A stretch of DNA of 5,686 bases from an uncultured Thermoplasmata archaeon (lineage in GTDB: Archaea; Thermoplasmatota; Thermoplasmata; Methanomassiliicoccales; Methanomethylophilaceae): the NCBI GenBank assembly GCA_946545675.1, contig CAMNNR010000084.1, forward strand, positions 1-5,686, in the 5' to 3' direction. The notes beneath the pieces were generated by a model. That model was given only the letters and a program-made list of their open reading frames with translations, searched no databases and was not told the DNA's origin. This document shows, piece after piece, positions 1 through 5,217 of the stretch (position 1 is its first letter; every line of letters begins with the position of its first letter). The position numbers and the translations under genes are program-made.

Positions 1-1221
1 GTCGGGACCGGCCACGAAGCTGTAGCCCCTGTCCAGGACGCTGTACGGGTTGAGGGCATCCAATCTGGCGGACAGGTTGCTCTCTCCGTGTTTCCTTGTG
101 GTGATTATGTTCCTGATGGCCGGGTCCACCCTAGCGAACAACGCCGTGGATTCGGACCTCCTTCTAGATAGCGAAGCTTTCAGTGCGGGTTCGGGCCTCT
201 TCTCCAGAGAAGCGAAGCGCGTACACATGGATGCGACCTTCTCTTTGACTGCGTGACTCGCCCTTGAAGATAGGTCGTCGACACGCATACCCAGATGTTC
301 CACTTTCTCCTGTGCCCTCTTCGGCGAGAGCTTTGCGTCAGCGGTATTGAATCTGGCGCGCATATGCTCGGTGACCAGGGATAATGCCTTGTCGCATCTC
401 GCCTTGTATTCCTCCAACTGCCGGTAAACCTCGACTTTGTCGCGGACCGCCAGCTGGGCGGCACCGGTGGGGGTGGGCGCACGCACATCGGCTGCGAAAT
501 CCGCCAATGTGAAGTCTGTCTCGTGACCCACCGAAGATATGATTGGCACTTTGGAGGCGACTATCGCTCTCACCACTGGTTCCTCGTTGAATGCCCACAG
601 GTCTTCCAGGGATCCACCCCCGCGGCCCACGATGATCACGTCGACACCCACCTTGTTCAGCAATTCTATTCCGCTGACGATGGATTTGGCCGCCCCCTCT
701 CCCTGGACCTGTGCGGGAGCCAGGAGGATATCCACGGGGAACAGCCTCTTGGTTGTGGTAAGGATATCATGGATGACCGCACCGGTAGGGGAGGTCACCA
801 CCCCGATGGTCTTGGGATACTCAGGAAGAGGCCTCTTGCGTTCGCTGCTGAACAGACCCTCCTCAGTGAGTTTCTTCTTGAGGGCTTCGTATTTCAGATA
901 CAGGTCGCCGATCCCCGACCTCTTCATGGACTCGACTATGAACTGGTAGGAACCCCTCTCCACGTACATGTCGAGATGACCGTATGCCTCGATCTTCAGG
1001 GAATCTGATGGATTGAAGTCTATACGGGACCTGGCACTCTTGAACATGACTGCCCTGATCTCGCTTCCATTGTCCTTGATGGTGAAATAACAGTGGCCGG
1101 AGGTGTACATCTTGAAGTTGGAGATCTCGCCGACGACCCAGATGTCCCTTGCCCATTCAGTGGTGCTGAAGAGCTCCTTCACACGGGAATTCAATTCTGT
1201 TACGGTCAGCCTCTCGGACAT
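1..1221 (-). CDS. xseA: Exodeoxyribonuclease VII large subunit (partial, C-terminus beyond window)
   Basis: This is the large subunit of exonuclease VII, which degrades single-stranded DNA to short oligonucleotides in repair and recombination. 407 codons are visible and the reading frame is still open at the left edge, so the last residues are missing; bacterial XseA is commonly 400-460 residues. The N-terminus (SERLTVTELNSRVKELF) followed by WVVGEISNF is the family's OB-fold start and fixes the ATG at 1221. The catalytic domain shows GRGGGSLEDLW (GRGGGS at residues 199-204), then SVGHETD (H233, D236) and DVRAPTPTGAAQL, all hallmark motifs. Residues from about 250 to 375 are rich in charged residues and lack sequence motifs, as expected for the family's coiled-coil arm. 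The visible end, NPYSVLDRGYSFV, matches the typical conserved C-terminal segment. The small subunit gene xseB is not in the window. It is divergent from the small gene at 1319. Identification is secure. Confidence 0.96.
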   Translation of the reverse strand, partial: MSERLTVTELNSRVKELFSTTEWARDIWVVGEISNFKMYTSGHCYFTIKDNGSEIRAVMFKSARSRIDFNPSDSLKIEAYGHLDMYVERGSYQFIVESMKRSGIGDLYLKYEALKKKLTEEGLFSSERKRPLPEYPKTIGVVTSPTGAVIHDILTTTKRLFPVDILLAPAQVQGEGAAKSIVSGIELLNKVGVDVIIVGRGGGSLEDLWAFNEEPVVRAIVASKVPIISSVGHETDFTLADFAADVRAPTPTGAAQLAVRDKVEVYRQLEEYKARCDKALSLVTEHMRARFNTADAKLSPKRAQEKVEHLGMRVDDLSSRASHAVKEKVASMCTRFASLEKRPEPALKASLSRRRSESTALFARVDPAIRNIITTRKHGESNLSARLDALNPYSVLDRGYSFVAGPD

Positions 1222-1244
1222 CTGAACGGTGAATGTTTTCCGTG

Positions 1245-1251
1245 TAGATAA
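1245..1251 (-). promoter_or_regulatory. TATA-like box of xseA
   Basis: On the minus strand this reads TTATCTA, centred about 27 nt before the xseA ATG. That is the usual archaeal TATA to transcription start distance, so the mRNA would begin at or next to the start codon. No Shine-Dalgarno sequence precedes the ATG, in agreement with a leaderless message. The match to a TATA consensus is only moderate. Confidence 0.5.
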
Positions 1252-1277
1252 GGGATAGCGTGTTATGACGGAACCGC

Positions 1278-1285
1278 CTAAATAT
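1278..1285 (+). promoter_or_regulatory. TATA-like box of the 49-residue protein gene
   Basis: The sequence reads CTAAATAT. Its centre is about 37 nt before the ATG at 1319, predicting transcription from about 1308 and a leader of roughly ten bases that would just include the GAGGGA at 1308-1313. It lies inside the longer alternative reading frame that would start at 1265, which argues against that earlier start. Confidence 0.45.
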
Positions 1286-1307
1286 CTCCAAGTTCATTCT
1301 TTCTCCA

Positions 1308-1313
1308 GAGGGA
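1308..1313 (+). promoter_or_regulatory. Shine-Dalgarno GAGGGA before the small gene at 1319
   Basis: GAGGGA lies 5 nt before the ATG at 1319 and decides that start over the in-frame ATG at 1265. It is one of only two clear ribosome binding sites in the window. Confidence 0.55.
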
Positions 1314-1318
1314 ATCAT

Positions 1319-1468
1319 ATGGGACTCAGAGATTACCTGAAGAAGCACGAGGTCAAGGACGAAGAGGAGAAACGCTTCGGTCCCGATGGGGAGGAAGAGG
1401 AAGGCATCACTATCGATATCGGCAAGGCCTTCGGGGCGCTGAAGAACCTCAGGAAACGCAAATCCTGA
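1319..1468 (+). CDS. Small highly charged protein of unknown function (49 aa)
   Basis: I do not recognise this protein. It starts MGLRDYLKKHEV, continues with a very charged acidic middle (EEEKRF, then GPDGEEEEG), then a hydrophobic stretch ITIDIGKAFGALKNL, and ends in a basic tail RKRKS. There is no signal peptide or membrane segment. The start at 1319 is chosen because GAGGGA lies 5 nt upstream and because a TATA-like box falls at 1278-1285, inside the extended frame from 1265. It is divergent from xseA and is followed 40 bases later by the thioesterase gene, which has its own TATA-like element in the gap. The charge pattern, with a likely helical C-terminal part, could suit a small partner or nucleic-acid-associated protein, but that is speculation. 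Reality as a gene is supported by promoter, SD and an ordered composition, not by homology. Confidence 0.6.
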   Translation: MGLRDYLKKHEVKDEEEKRFGPDGEEEEGITIDIGKAFGALKNLRKRKS

Positions 1469-1473
1469 ATCAG

Positions 1474-1490
1474 AAAACGATTTTTACCAT
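1474..1490 (+). promoter_or_regulatory. TATA-containing promoter element of the thioesterase gene
   Basis: The sequence AAAACGATTTTTACCAT lies exactly 18 nt before the ATG at 1509, with the T-run centred about 26 nt upstream, which fits a leaderless mRNA. There is no SD between it and the ATG. The antiporter gene on the other strand carries nearly the same 17-18 nt element at the same distance (5218-5235). The T5 run may also serve to end transcription of the preceding small gene. Confidence 0.6.
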
Positions 1491-1508
1491 CTTGCGGTTT
1501 CCCGTCGC

Positions 1509-1946
1509 ATGGACCGCGAGACCGCCGCAAAACTTGTCTCCGAAGATTGTCAGCAGTACCTCGACAACATCGTCGAGATGCTGAATGCACCCTATTTCGC
1601 AGAGAACGATATGGAAGCCGTGAGCATATCGAAGGAGTACGTGGAGGTCAGGAAGAAGATCAACCCCCGCGACATCAACAGCAACGGATTCTGGCACGGC
1701 GGGGTAATCTACGGCGTTATGGACCACACCTTCGCGATAATCTCCAACATAGAGGGACACGCAGTAGGTCAGAATTCCAACGTGAACTATTACCGCCCCG
1801 GCAGGGGTGATACTATCACGACGAAAGCGAAGTTCATCAACGTCTCCCACTCCCTCTACCACGTCTACGTAGAAGCGTTCGACGGCGAGAAGATGGTCGC
1901 ATCAGGCATCTTCACATCCTTCAGACTGCAGGAAGTCCACAGGTGA
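1509..1946 (+). CDS. PaaI-like hotdog-fold acyl-CoA thioesterase
   Basis: A 145-residue protein of the hotdog-fold 4HBT/PaaI thioesterase family, soluble enzymes that hydrolyse acyl- or aryl-CoA thioesters to the free acid and CoA. The key signature is NGFWHGGVIYGVMDHTFA (residues 59-76): N59, H63-G64-G65 and D72 match the conserved N..G..HGG......D pattern, where the Asp is the usual catalytic acid/base. The following GQNSNVNYYRPGRGDTI and AKFINVSHSLYHVYVEAFDGEKMVASGIFTSF give the remaining beta strands of the fold. The N-terminal 45 residues are a longer lead-in than in minimal members. The substrate cannot be read from sequence. The ATG at 1509 is favoured because a TATA-like element lies about 26 nt upstream and no SD is present. 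It is probably a single-gene transcript, since a hairpin plus T-run follows the stop codon. Confidence 0.85.
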   Translation: MDRETAAKLVSEDCQQYLDNIVEMLNAPYFAENDMEAVSISKEYVEVRKKINPRDINSNGFWHGGVIYGVMDHTFAIISNIEGHAVGQNSNVNYYRPGRGDTITTKAKFINVSHSLYHVYVEAFDGEKMVASGIFTSFRLQEVHR

Positions 1947-1956
1947 GAATCGTCTG

Positions 1957-1982
1957 AAAACCGACCCATTGGTTTGATTTTT
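1957..1982 (+). terminator. Hairpin plus T-run after the thioesterase gene
   Basis: AAACC at 1958-1962 pairs with GGTTT at 1971-1975 around an 8-nt loop, and TTTTT follows at 1978-1982. It starts about a dozen bases past the stop codon. In archaea the T-run alone can suffice for termination, so the weak 5-bp stem may be incidental. Confidence 0.5.
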
Positions 1983-1991
1983 GGTCATATC

Positions 1992-2014
1992 CTAGACGGG
2001 GGTCTCCCGTCTAG
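1992..2014. repeat. Perfect 9-bp inverted repeat (5-nt spacer)
   Basis: CTAGACGGG (1992-2000) and CCCGTCTAG (2006-2014) are exact reverse complements around GGTCT. The element lies between the thioesterase terminator and a TATA-like box whose left end is 10 bases further on. That position suits an operator or upstream activator site; a terminator role is less likely because no T-run follows directly. Confidence 0.75.
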
Positions 2015-2024
2015 ACGAAGAACC

Positions 2025-2036
2025 TTTATTTATTAA
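2025..2036 (+). promoter_or_regulatory. TATA-like box with no obvious coding gene downstream
   Basis: TTTATTTATTAA is one of the most TATA-like sequences in the window and predicts transcription from about 2055. The next plus-strand gene, galE, has its own TATA-like box 160 nt further on, so this promoter would make either an intergenic RNA or a long galE leader. Confidence 0.45.
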
Positions 2037-2053
2037 GCCTATTCTCGGACCAT

Positions 2054-2179
2054 CGCCTGGGTTCTTTACCATTCGTACCAGGTGCTAGGCCGCCCTAGAT
2101 GTTCTCAAGTCATCTGTATGTCGGGGCGGCCGAACAACTTGTCGCTGTTTTCCGTGATGATAGACATCATCTCGGTTTT
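2054..2179 (+). ncRNA. Candidate structured intergenic RNA (unidentified)
   Basis: No convincing reading frame fills this gap. A TATA-like box at 2025-2036 predicts transcription from about 2055, and the sequence then offers several stems. One pairs CCTGG (2056-2060) with CCAGG (2078-2082). A second is GGCCGCCC (2088-2095) with GGGCGGCC (2124-2131), which encloses AGATG/CATCT (2097-2101 with 2111-2115). A third is GATGAT/ATCATC (2156-2161 with 2166-2171), followed by TTTT at 2176-2179. An alternative hairpin, CTAGG/CCTAG (2085-2089 with 2094-2098), competes with the second stem. I cannot match it to a tRNA, 5S rRNA, SRP RNA, RNase P RNA or a known riboswitch. It could also be a galE 5' leader. 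Ends are estimates. Confidence 0.3.
2156..2179 (+). terminator. Possible terminator upstream of galE
   Basis: GATGAT and ATCATC form a 6-bp stem with a 4-nt loop (AGAC), followed four bases later by TTTT. It would end an RNA started at the upstream TATA-like box. The stem is A/T-rich and the T-run short, so the call is weak. Confidence 0.3.
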
Positions 2180-2183
2180 GCTC

Positions 2184-2197
2184 AAAAATAGATATAG
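2184..2197 (+). promoter_or_regulatory. TATA-like box of galE
   Basis: The A/T-rich stretch AAAAATAGATATAG lies with its centre about 28 nt before the ATG at 2219, as expected for a leaderless archaeal message. No SD lies before that ATG. The spacing supports 2219 over the in-frame GTG at 2210. Confidence 0.6.
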
Positions 2198-2218
2198 CCA
2201 TAGCCCTATGTGGCCCCT

Positions 2219-3217
2219 ATGGCAATACTGGTCACCGGCGGGGAAGGCTACATCGGCTCCCACTGTGTAATAGCACTCCTCGATGCAGGATACGACGGCG
2301 TGGTCTTCGACAATGAATCTACAGGCTTCGCATCCACCGGCGATGCTCTGAAATCCATCAGGTCCAAAGGGAGACTGCAGGGAATCGTCAAGGGCGACCT
2401 GCTTGTGAGGGAGGACATCGACCGCGTGCTTGACCAGTACGGCATCGATGCCGTGATCCATTTCGCGGCCTTCTCCCAGGTCGCCGAATCCATGTGCGAC
2501 CCCGGCAAGTACTACAAGAACAACGTGACCGGGACCATGAATCTACTGGACTCCATGAGGGACCACGGCGTACTGAAAATCGTGTTCTCCTCCACCGCTG
2601 CCACCTACGGAGAACCTGAGTACGTTCCTATCGACGAGAAACATCCCCAGAATCCGATCAACCCCTACGGGAGGACCAAACTCGACATCGAATACATGAT
2701 GAACGATTACGATTGGGCATACCTCCTGAAATCGGTGAGGCTGAGGTACTTCAACGTAGCAGGTGCGGATTCCAAAGGCAGGGTCGGGGAATGCCATGAT
2801 CCGGAGACCCATCTCATCCCCAATATCCTGAAGTCCACCTTCGGCAGCGGAGAGCCGTTCCACATGTACGGCACTGACTACCCCACCCGCGATGGTACCT
2901 GCGTGAGGGACTATGTCAACGTCGAAGACCTTGCCGATGCCCACATCCTCGCCCTGAAATACCTTGAAAATGGCGGGAAGACCGATTATTTCAACCTCGG
3001 AACGAACGAAGGATCGACCGTCCGCGAGGTCTTCGATGTATGCGAGAAGGTGACCGGGAAGAAGATTCCGGTTTCGTTCGAAGGCAGGCGTCCCGGCGAC
3101 CCTGCCACCCTCGTGGCGGACAACAGAAAAGCCAGGGAGGTCCTCGGATGGGCACCTTCCAGGACTCTGGAGGATTCGGTTAGGACCGCCTATGCATGGG
3201 AGTGTTCCCGCAGATAA
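2219..3217 (+). CDS. galE: UDP-glucose 4-epimerase
   Basis: A 332-residue NAD-dependent epimerase of the extended short-chain dehydrogenase family, interconverting UDP-glucose and UDP-galactose and thus supplying galactose units for glycans, archaeal glycolipids or glycoproteins. The N-terminus has the Rossmann motif TGGEGYIGSH (residues 6-15). IDAVIHFAAFSQVAES (76-91) is the typical strand and loop next to the cofactor. FSSTAATYGEP (123-133) supplies T126, aligned with the catalytic Ser/Thr, and YGRTK (150-154) supplies the catalytic Tyr150 and Lys154. RYFNVAGAD, DGTCVRDYVNVEDLADAH and RRPGDPATLVAD are the usual sugar-nucleotide binding segments. Length is normal for the family. The ATG at 2219 gives the standard MAILVTGG start and fits the TATA spacing; a GTG at 2210 would add three residues. 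The gene stands alone, with its own promoter and a T-rich end. Related UDP-sugar epimerase specificities cannot be fully excluded. Confidence 0.93.
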   Translation: MAILVTGGEGYIGSHCVIALLDAGYDGVVFDNESTGFASTGDALKSIRSKGRLQGIVKGDLLVREDIDRVLDQYGIDAVIHFAAFSQVAESMCDPGKYYKNNVTGTMNLLDSMRDHGVLKIVFSSTAATYGEPEYVPIDEKHPQNPINPYGRTKLDIEYMMNDYDWAYLLKSVRLRYFNVAGADSKGRVGECHDPETHLIPNILKSTFGSGEPFHMYGTDYPTRDGTCVRDYVNVEDLADAHILALKYLENGGKTDYFNLGTNEGSTVREVFDVCEKVTGKKIPVSFEGRRPGDPATLVADNRKAREVLGWAPSRTLEDSVRTAYAWECSRR

Positions 3218-3219
3218 AC

Positions 3220-3248
3220 CTGTGTTTTTGCACAGATTTCTCCGTTTT
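3220..3248 (+). terminator. T-rich terminator region after galE
   Basis: Three bases after the galE stop codon, CTGTG (3220-3224) pairs with CACAG (3231-3235), with TTTTT forming most of the loop. Further T-runs follow (TTTC, then TTTT at 3245-3248). T-runs just after a stop codon are typical of archaeal 3' ends. Confidence 0.45.
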
Positions 3249-3278
3249 AACCTGAGTTGAGACATCTTTTCGTCACAC

Positions 3279-3289
3279 TTACTAAATAG
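3279..3289 (+). promoter_or_regulatory. TATA-like box of the small acidic protein gene
   Basis: TTACTAAATAG predicts a transcription start near 3311, leaving a short leader of under 20 nt that carries the strong ribosome binding site at 3317-3323. This differs from the leaderless arrangement seen at most other genes here. Confidence 0.5.
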
Positions 3290-3316
3290 ACGTAGTGAAA
3301 ATAACAAACGATTGTT

Positions 3317-3323
3317 AGGAGGA
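3317..3323 (+). promoter_or_regulatory. Strong Shine-Dalgarno AGGAGGA
   Basis: AGGAGGA lies 5 nt before the ATG at 3329 and is a full-strength match to the 16S rRNA tail. It fixes the start of the downstream gene and is the best ribosome binding site in the window. Confidence 0.85.
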
Positions 3324-3328
3324 AAACA

Positions 3329-3682
3329 ATGACAGCGATTAAAGAATTAACGATGGCTGCATCCGTCGGAAAAAACTTCGCCAACGTCTATGTCTCCGAA
3401 GCCTTCGAAGAGGTCGATCGTACCGTGGTCACCGTATTCTTCGAGAGCGGCGGAATCGAATACAAACATTTCACGTTCGTCCTCGGAAAGGGCAAGACCC
3501 GCGTGACCCTCACCGACCTCGGAGCCGGCAAATACAACTGCTATGCCATACAGTTCGGACCCGATGAGGAGAAGATCGAATCCAAGATCTCGTTCGAGAT
3601 CAGCGAATTCGATAACGTCGACACCGGACTTGACCTCGAATCCATCAAGGATGCACTCGAGGACATCAAGAAAGTGCTCTGA
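3329..3682 (+). CDS. Small acidic protein of unknown function (117 aa), possibly a beta-sandwich
   Basis: I do not recognise this protein. It is cytosolic by appearance: no signal peptide or membrane segment, and clearly acidic (21 Asp/Glu against 13 Lys/Arg). The middle alternates as beta strands: VVTVFFES, YKHFTFVLG, RVTLTDLGAGKYNCYAIQF and ESKISFEISEF. The turn TDLGAGKY resembles the last strands of Ig-like, fibronectin III or Cna-B-type sandwiches, although this is an impression and not a domain call. The C-terminal segment DLESIKDALEDIKKVL is an amphipathic helix. The gene has its own TATA-like box, the strongest SD here and a GNRA-hairpin terminator, so it looks like a compact and probably well-expressed single-gene unit. 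The following MarR regulator has its own promoter, so co-transcription is not required. Confidence 0.85.
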   Translation: MTAIKELTMAASVGKNFANVYVSEAFEEVDRTVVTVFFESGGIEYKHFTFVLGKGKTRVTLTDLGAGKYNCYAIQFGPDEEKIESKISFEISEFDNVDTGLDLESIKDALEDIKKVL

Positions 3683-3697
3683 CAGAATTGAAAACCC

Positions 3698-3726
3698 TGG
3701 CCGGGAAACCGGCCATATCATTTTTT
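3698..3726 (+). terminator. Intrinsic-type terminator with GNRA loop
   Basis: TGGCCGG (3698-3704) and CCGGCCA (3709-3715) form a perfect 7-bp G/C-rich stem capped by the GNRA tetraloop GAAA, followed by TATCA and then TTTTTT at 3721-3726. It starts 15 bases after the stop codon. It looks like a bacterial rho-independent terminator, which is more elaborate than the usual archaeal T-run. Confidence 0.85.
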
Positions 3727-3733
3727 GTGTTAC

Positions 3734-3775
3734 GTCTTAGAGATTATGACATTTTTATATCTAAACGGTAATCTC
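3734..3775. promoter_or_regulatory. Inverted repeats around the marR TATA box, candidate operator
   Basis: GAGATTA (3740-3746) and TAATCTC (3769-3775) are exact reverse complements placed symmetrically about the TATA-like box. A second, imperfect palindrome GTCTTA-GAGAT-TATGAC (3734-3750, 5 of 6 pairs) lies directly upstream of the TATA box. Either could be the site of an autoregulating MarR protein, which typically binds short pseudo-palindromes over its own promoter. No experimental support is visible here. Confidence 0.4.
3752..3760 (+). promoter_or_regulatory. TATA-like box of the MarR-type regulator gene
   Basis: TTTTTATAT is centred 28 nt before the ATG at 3784. No SD precedes the ATG, so the message is likely leaderless. 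Confidence 0.65.
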
Positions 3776-3783
3776 AGCGTCAG

Positions 3784-4242
3784 ATGGCCCCTATATCTGC
3801 TACAGAGGTAACAGATGACGAGTACGTTCAGATGATGCTGTATCTTCCTGAAAAGGTCAGCAAATGCATCAATCTCCTCGCTGAAAACTACCTCGGTGAA
3901 ACCAATATCAAAGTTTATTATATGCCATATCTGCTCAATCTCAAACTCCACGATGGTATGTCCCAGAAGGATCTCAAAACCAACATCTCCTGCGACAAAT
4001 CCCGCATTTCCGTGGTCGTTCACGAACTCATAGACAACGGCTTCGTGTACAACGATGCCAAGGGTCGCAACAGTTCCCTCCACCTTACCGAGAAAGGCCA
4101 CGACGCCTACACTGTAAGTAAGATGTTCTTCGGCATCGTGAAAAAAGAGCTCTTCGGTCTGAACACCTCGGAAGAGGTCAAGAAGAAAGACGTGGAGTTC
4201 AACAACCGCCTCGACGAACTCATCGAGAAGTATACCCAGTGA
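3784..4242 (+). CDS. MarR-type winged-helix transcriptional regulator
   Basis: A 152-residue protein with the build of MarR-family dimeric repressors. The N-terminal helix region (residues 10-55) and C-terminal helices (about 107-152, EEVKKKDVEFNNRLDELIEKY) would form the dimer interface. The winged helix lies between: GMSQKDLKTNIS (58-69) is helix 2, CDKSRISVVVHELIDNGFV (70-88) contains the recognition helix, and NDAKGRNSSLHLTEKGHDAY (90-109) is the wing, with the family's D..GR...L.LT..G pattern at D91, G94-R95, L99, L101, T102 and G105. The ligand is not predictable. Its promoter holds inverted repeats, suggesting autoregulation. The ATG at 3784 is supported by the TATA spacing. The stop codon directly abuts the stop of the convergent antiporter gene, so it may or may not regulate that neighbour. 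Confidence 0.85.
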   Translation: MAPISATEVTDDEYVQMMLYLPEKVSKCINLLAENYLGETNIKVYYMPYLLNLKLHDGMSQKDLKTNISCDKSRISVVVHELIDNGFVYNDAKGRNSSLHLTEKGHDAYTVSKMFFGIVKKELFGLNTSEEVKKKDVEFNNRLDELIEKYTQ

Positions 4243-5199
4243 TCATGCGAGCGAGGGCATCATAGCGATTACCGCTATGTACACCACGTATATCGCCAGC
4301 AGAAGCGCTCCCGACATCCTGTTTATCTCATTCCTGCGGTAGACCATGAGGTACATGACAGCGGACAGGAGGATCATCACGGGAAGGTGTATCATGAGGA
4401 CGTTGCTGGCCACGGGAATGTCCACCAGCATCGCACCCGCTCCGAGGACCAATGTGGCATTGAACACGTTGCTTCCGACGATGTTACTGACCGCAAGGTC
4501 GCTCTCGCCCCTCTTGGCTGCCAAGGCGCAGATGCATATCTCAGGCAGCGAAGTTCCGATGGCGACGATTATGAGTCCCACCAGGAAGTCGGAGATTCCG
4601 ATCATGTGGGCCAGTTCGGTGGCTCCGTCGACGAAGAAGGTGGCTCCGTAATAGAGGAGCACCAGTCCGACGGCTATCAAAATGATCAGGATGTAATACG
4701 GGGTATCGACGGTCTCCCCTTCTGCCTCAGCTGCGTACGCTTTCTGCCCTTCGGCATCGTTCACCTTGAGCTTGTACACCACGAGGACGAACATCACCAG
4801 AAGGATGCTGAGGACTATACCGAACACCCTGTTCACGGTACCGGTGGCGGCAAGTGCCAGAAGTAAGAACGCAGTGGCCATCATAGTGGAGATCTCCACC
4901 TTCATGGACTTGTAGACCGCTACGAGCGGGCAGATCATGGCTGCCACACCGATCGCCACACCGATGTTGACGATATTGCTGCCGATGACGTTTCCCAGGA
5001 TAATTCCCGGAGTCTTGGTGCTGACTATGGAAGTGATGATCTCGGGTGCGGAGGAACCGAAGGCTATGACCGTCAGTCCGACGACAAAGGGCGCGATCCC
5101 CAGCCTCAATGCCAGTTTCTTGGATCCATCGACGAGCCAAGATGAGCCGAAATACAGCATCACGATACCTAAGGGGATTCCGAGAAGCACCCAATCCAT
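4243..5199 (-). CDS. Calcium/sodium antiporter, CaCA family (YrbG/NCX-like)
   Basis: A 318-residue integral membrane cation antiporter of the Ca2+:cation antiporter superfamily, exchanging Na+ or H+ for Ca2+ across the cell membrane. It has the two inverted halves of the family. Alpha-1 is GLTVIAFGSSAPEIITS with GNVIGSNIVN; alpha-2 is GLIIVAIGTSLPEIC with SNIVGSNVFN. The ion-coordinating glutamates are E53 and E220, and the conserved Asn residues of the GSN motifs are present. About ten hydrophobic segments are visible, with a short acidic loop (roughly residues 143-166, AEGQKAYAAEAEGETVD) between the halves. Length is typical of prokaryotic members such as the M. jannaschii exchanger. The ATG at 5199 is preferred over an in-frame TTG at 5214 because the promoter element at 5218-5235 has the same spacing as at the thioesterase gene. 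It ends directly against the MarR-type gene. Confidence 0.93.
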   Translation of the reverse strand: MDWVLLGIPLGIVMLYFGSSWLVDGSKKLALRLGIAPFVVGLTVIAFGSSAPEIITSIVSTKTPGIILGNVIGSNIVNIGVAIGVAAMICPLVAVYKSMKVEISTMMATAFLLLALAATGTVNRVFGIVLSILLVMFVLVVYKLKVNDAEGQKAYAAEAEGETVDTPYYILIILIAVGLVLLYYGATFFVDGATELAHMIGISDFLVGLIIVAIGTSLPEICICALAAKRGESDLAVSNIVGSNVFNATLVLGAGAMLVDIPVASNVLMIHLPVMILLSAVMYLMVYRRNEINRMSGALLLAIYVVYIAVIAMMPSLA

Positions 5200-5217
5200 G
5201 AAAGATTCATACAACCA

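Noticed and set aside
523..1008. Plus-strand open frame of 161 codons opposite xseA
   Set aside because: It is antisense to the catalytic domain of xseA, whose motifs are unmistakable, and its translation is low-complexity His/Asp/Gly-rich, as antisense shadows often are.
1265..1318. Upstream ATG extending the 49-residue protein by 18 residues
   Set aside because: The TATA-like box at 1278-1285 lies inside this extension and the SD at 1308-1313 serves the downstream ATG.
2154..2160. GTGATGA, a perfect match to a C box of archaeal C/D small RNAs
   Set aside because: No D box (CTGA) follows at a usable distance, and no C'/D' pair is visible, so a C/D guide RNA is not supported.
2210..2218. 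Alternative GTG start for galE adding Met-Ala-Pro
   Set aside because: GalE proteins normally start two to three residues before the ILVTGG strand, and the TATA spacing fits the ATG at 2219. The TGGCCCCTAT string shared with the marR start (3785-3794) appears to be coincidence.
2543..3307. Long minus-strand open frame (254 codons) opposite galE
   Set aside because: It overlaps almost the whole C-terminal two thirds of a clearly identified galE and its translation shows no recognisable domain; it is an antisense shadow of a codon-biased gene.
3781..3798. CAGAT/ATCTG inverted repeat spanning the marR start codon
   Set aside because: Only 5 bp with an 8-base spacer inside coding sequence; likely chance.
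5200..5214. TTG start for the antiporter adding five residues
   Set aside because: No SD supports it, and the promoter element and its spacing point to the ATG at 5199.
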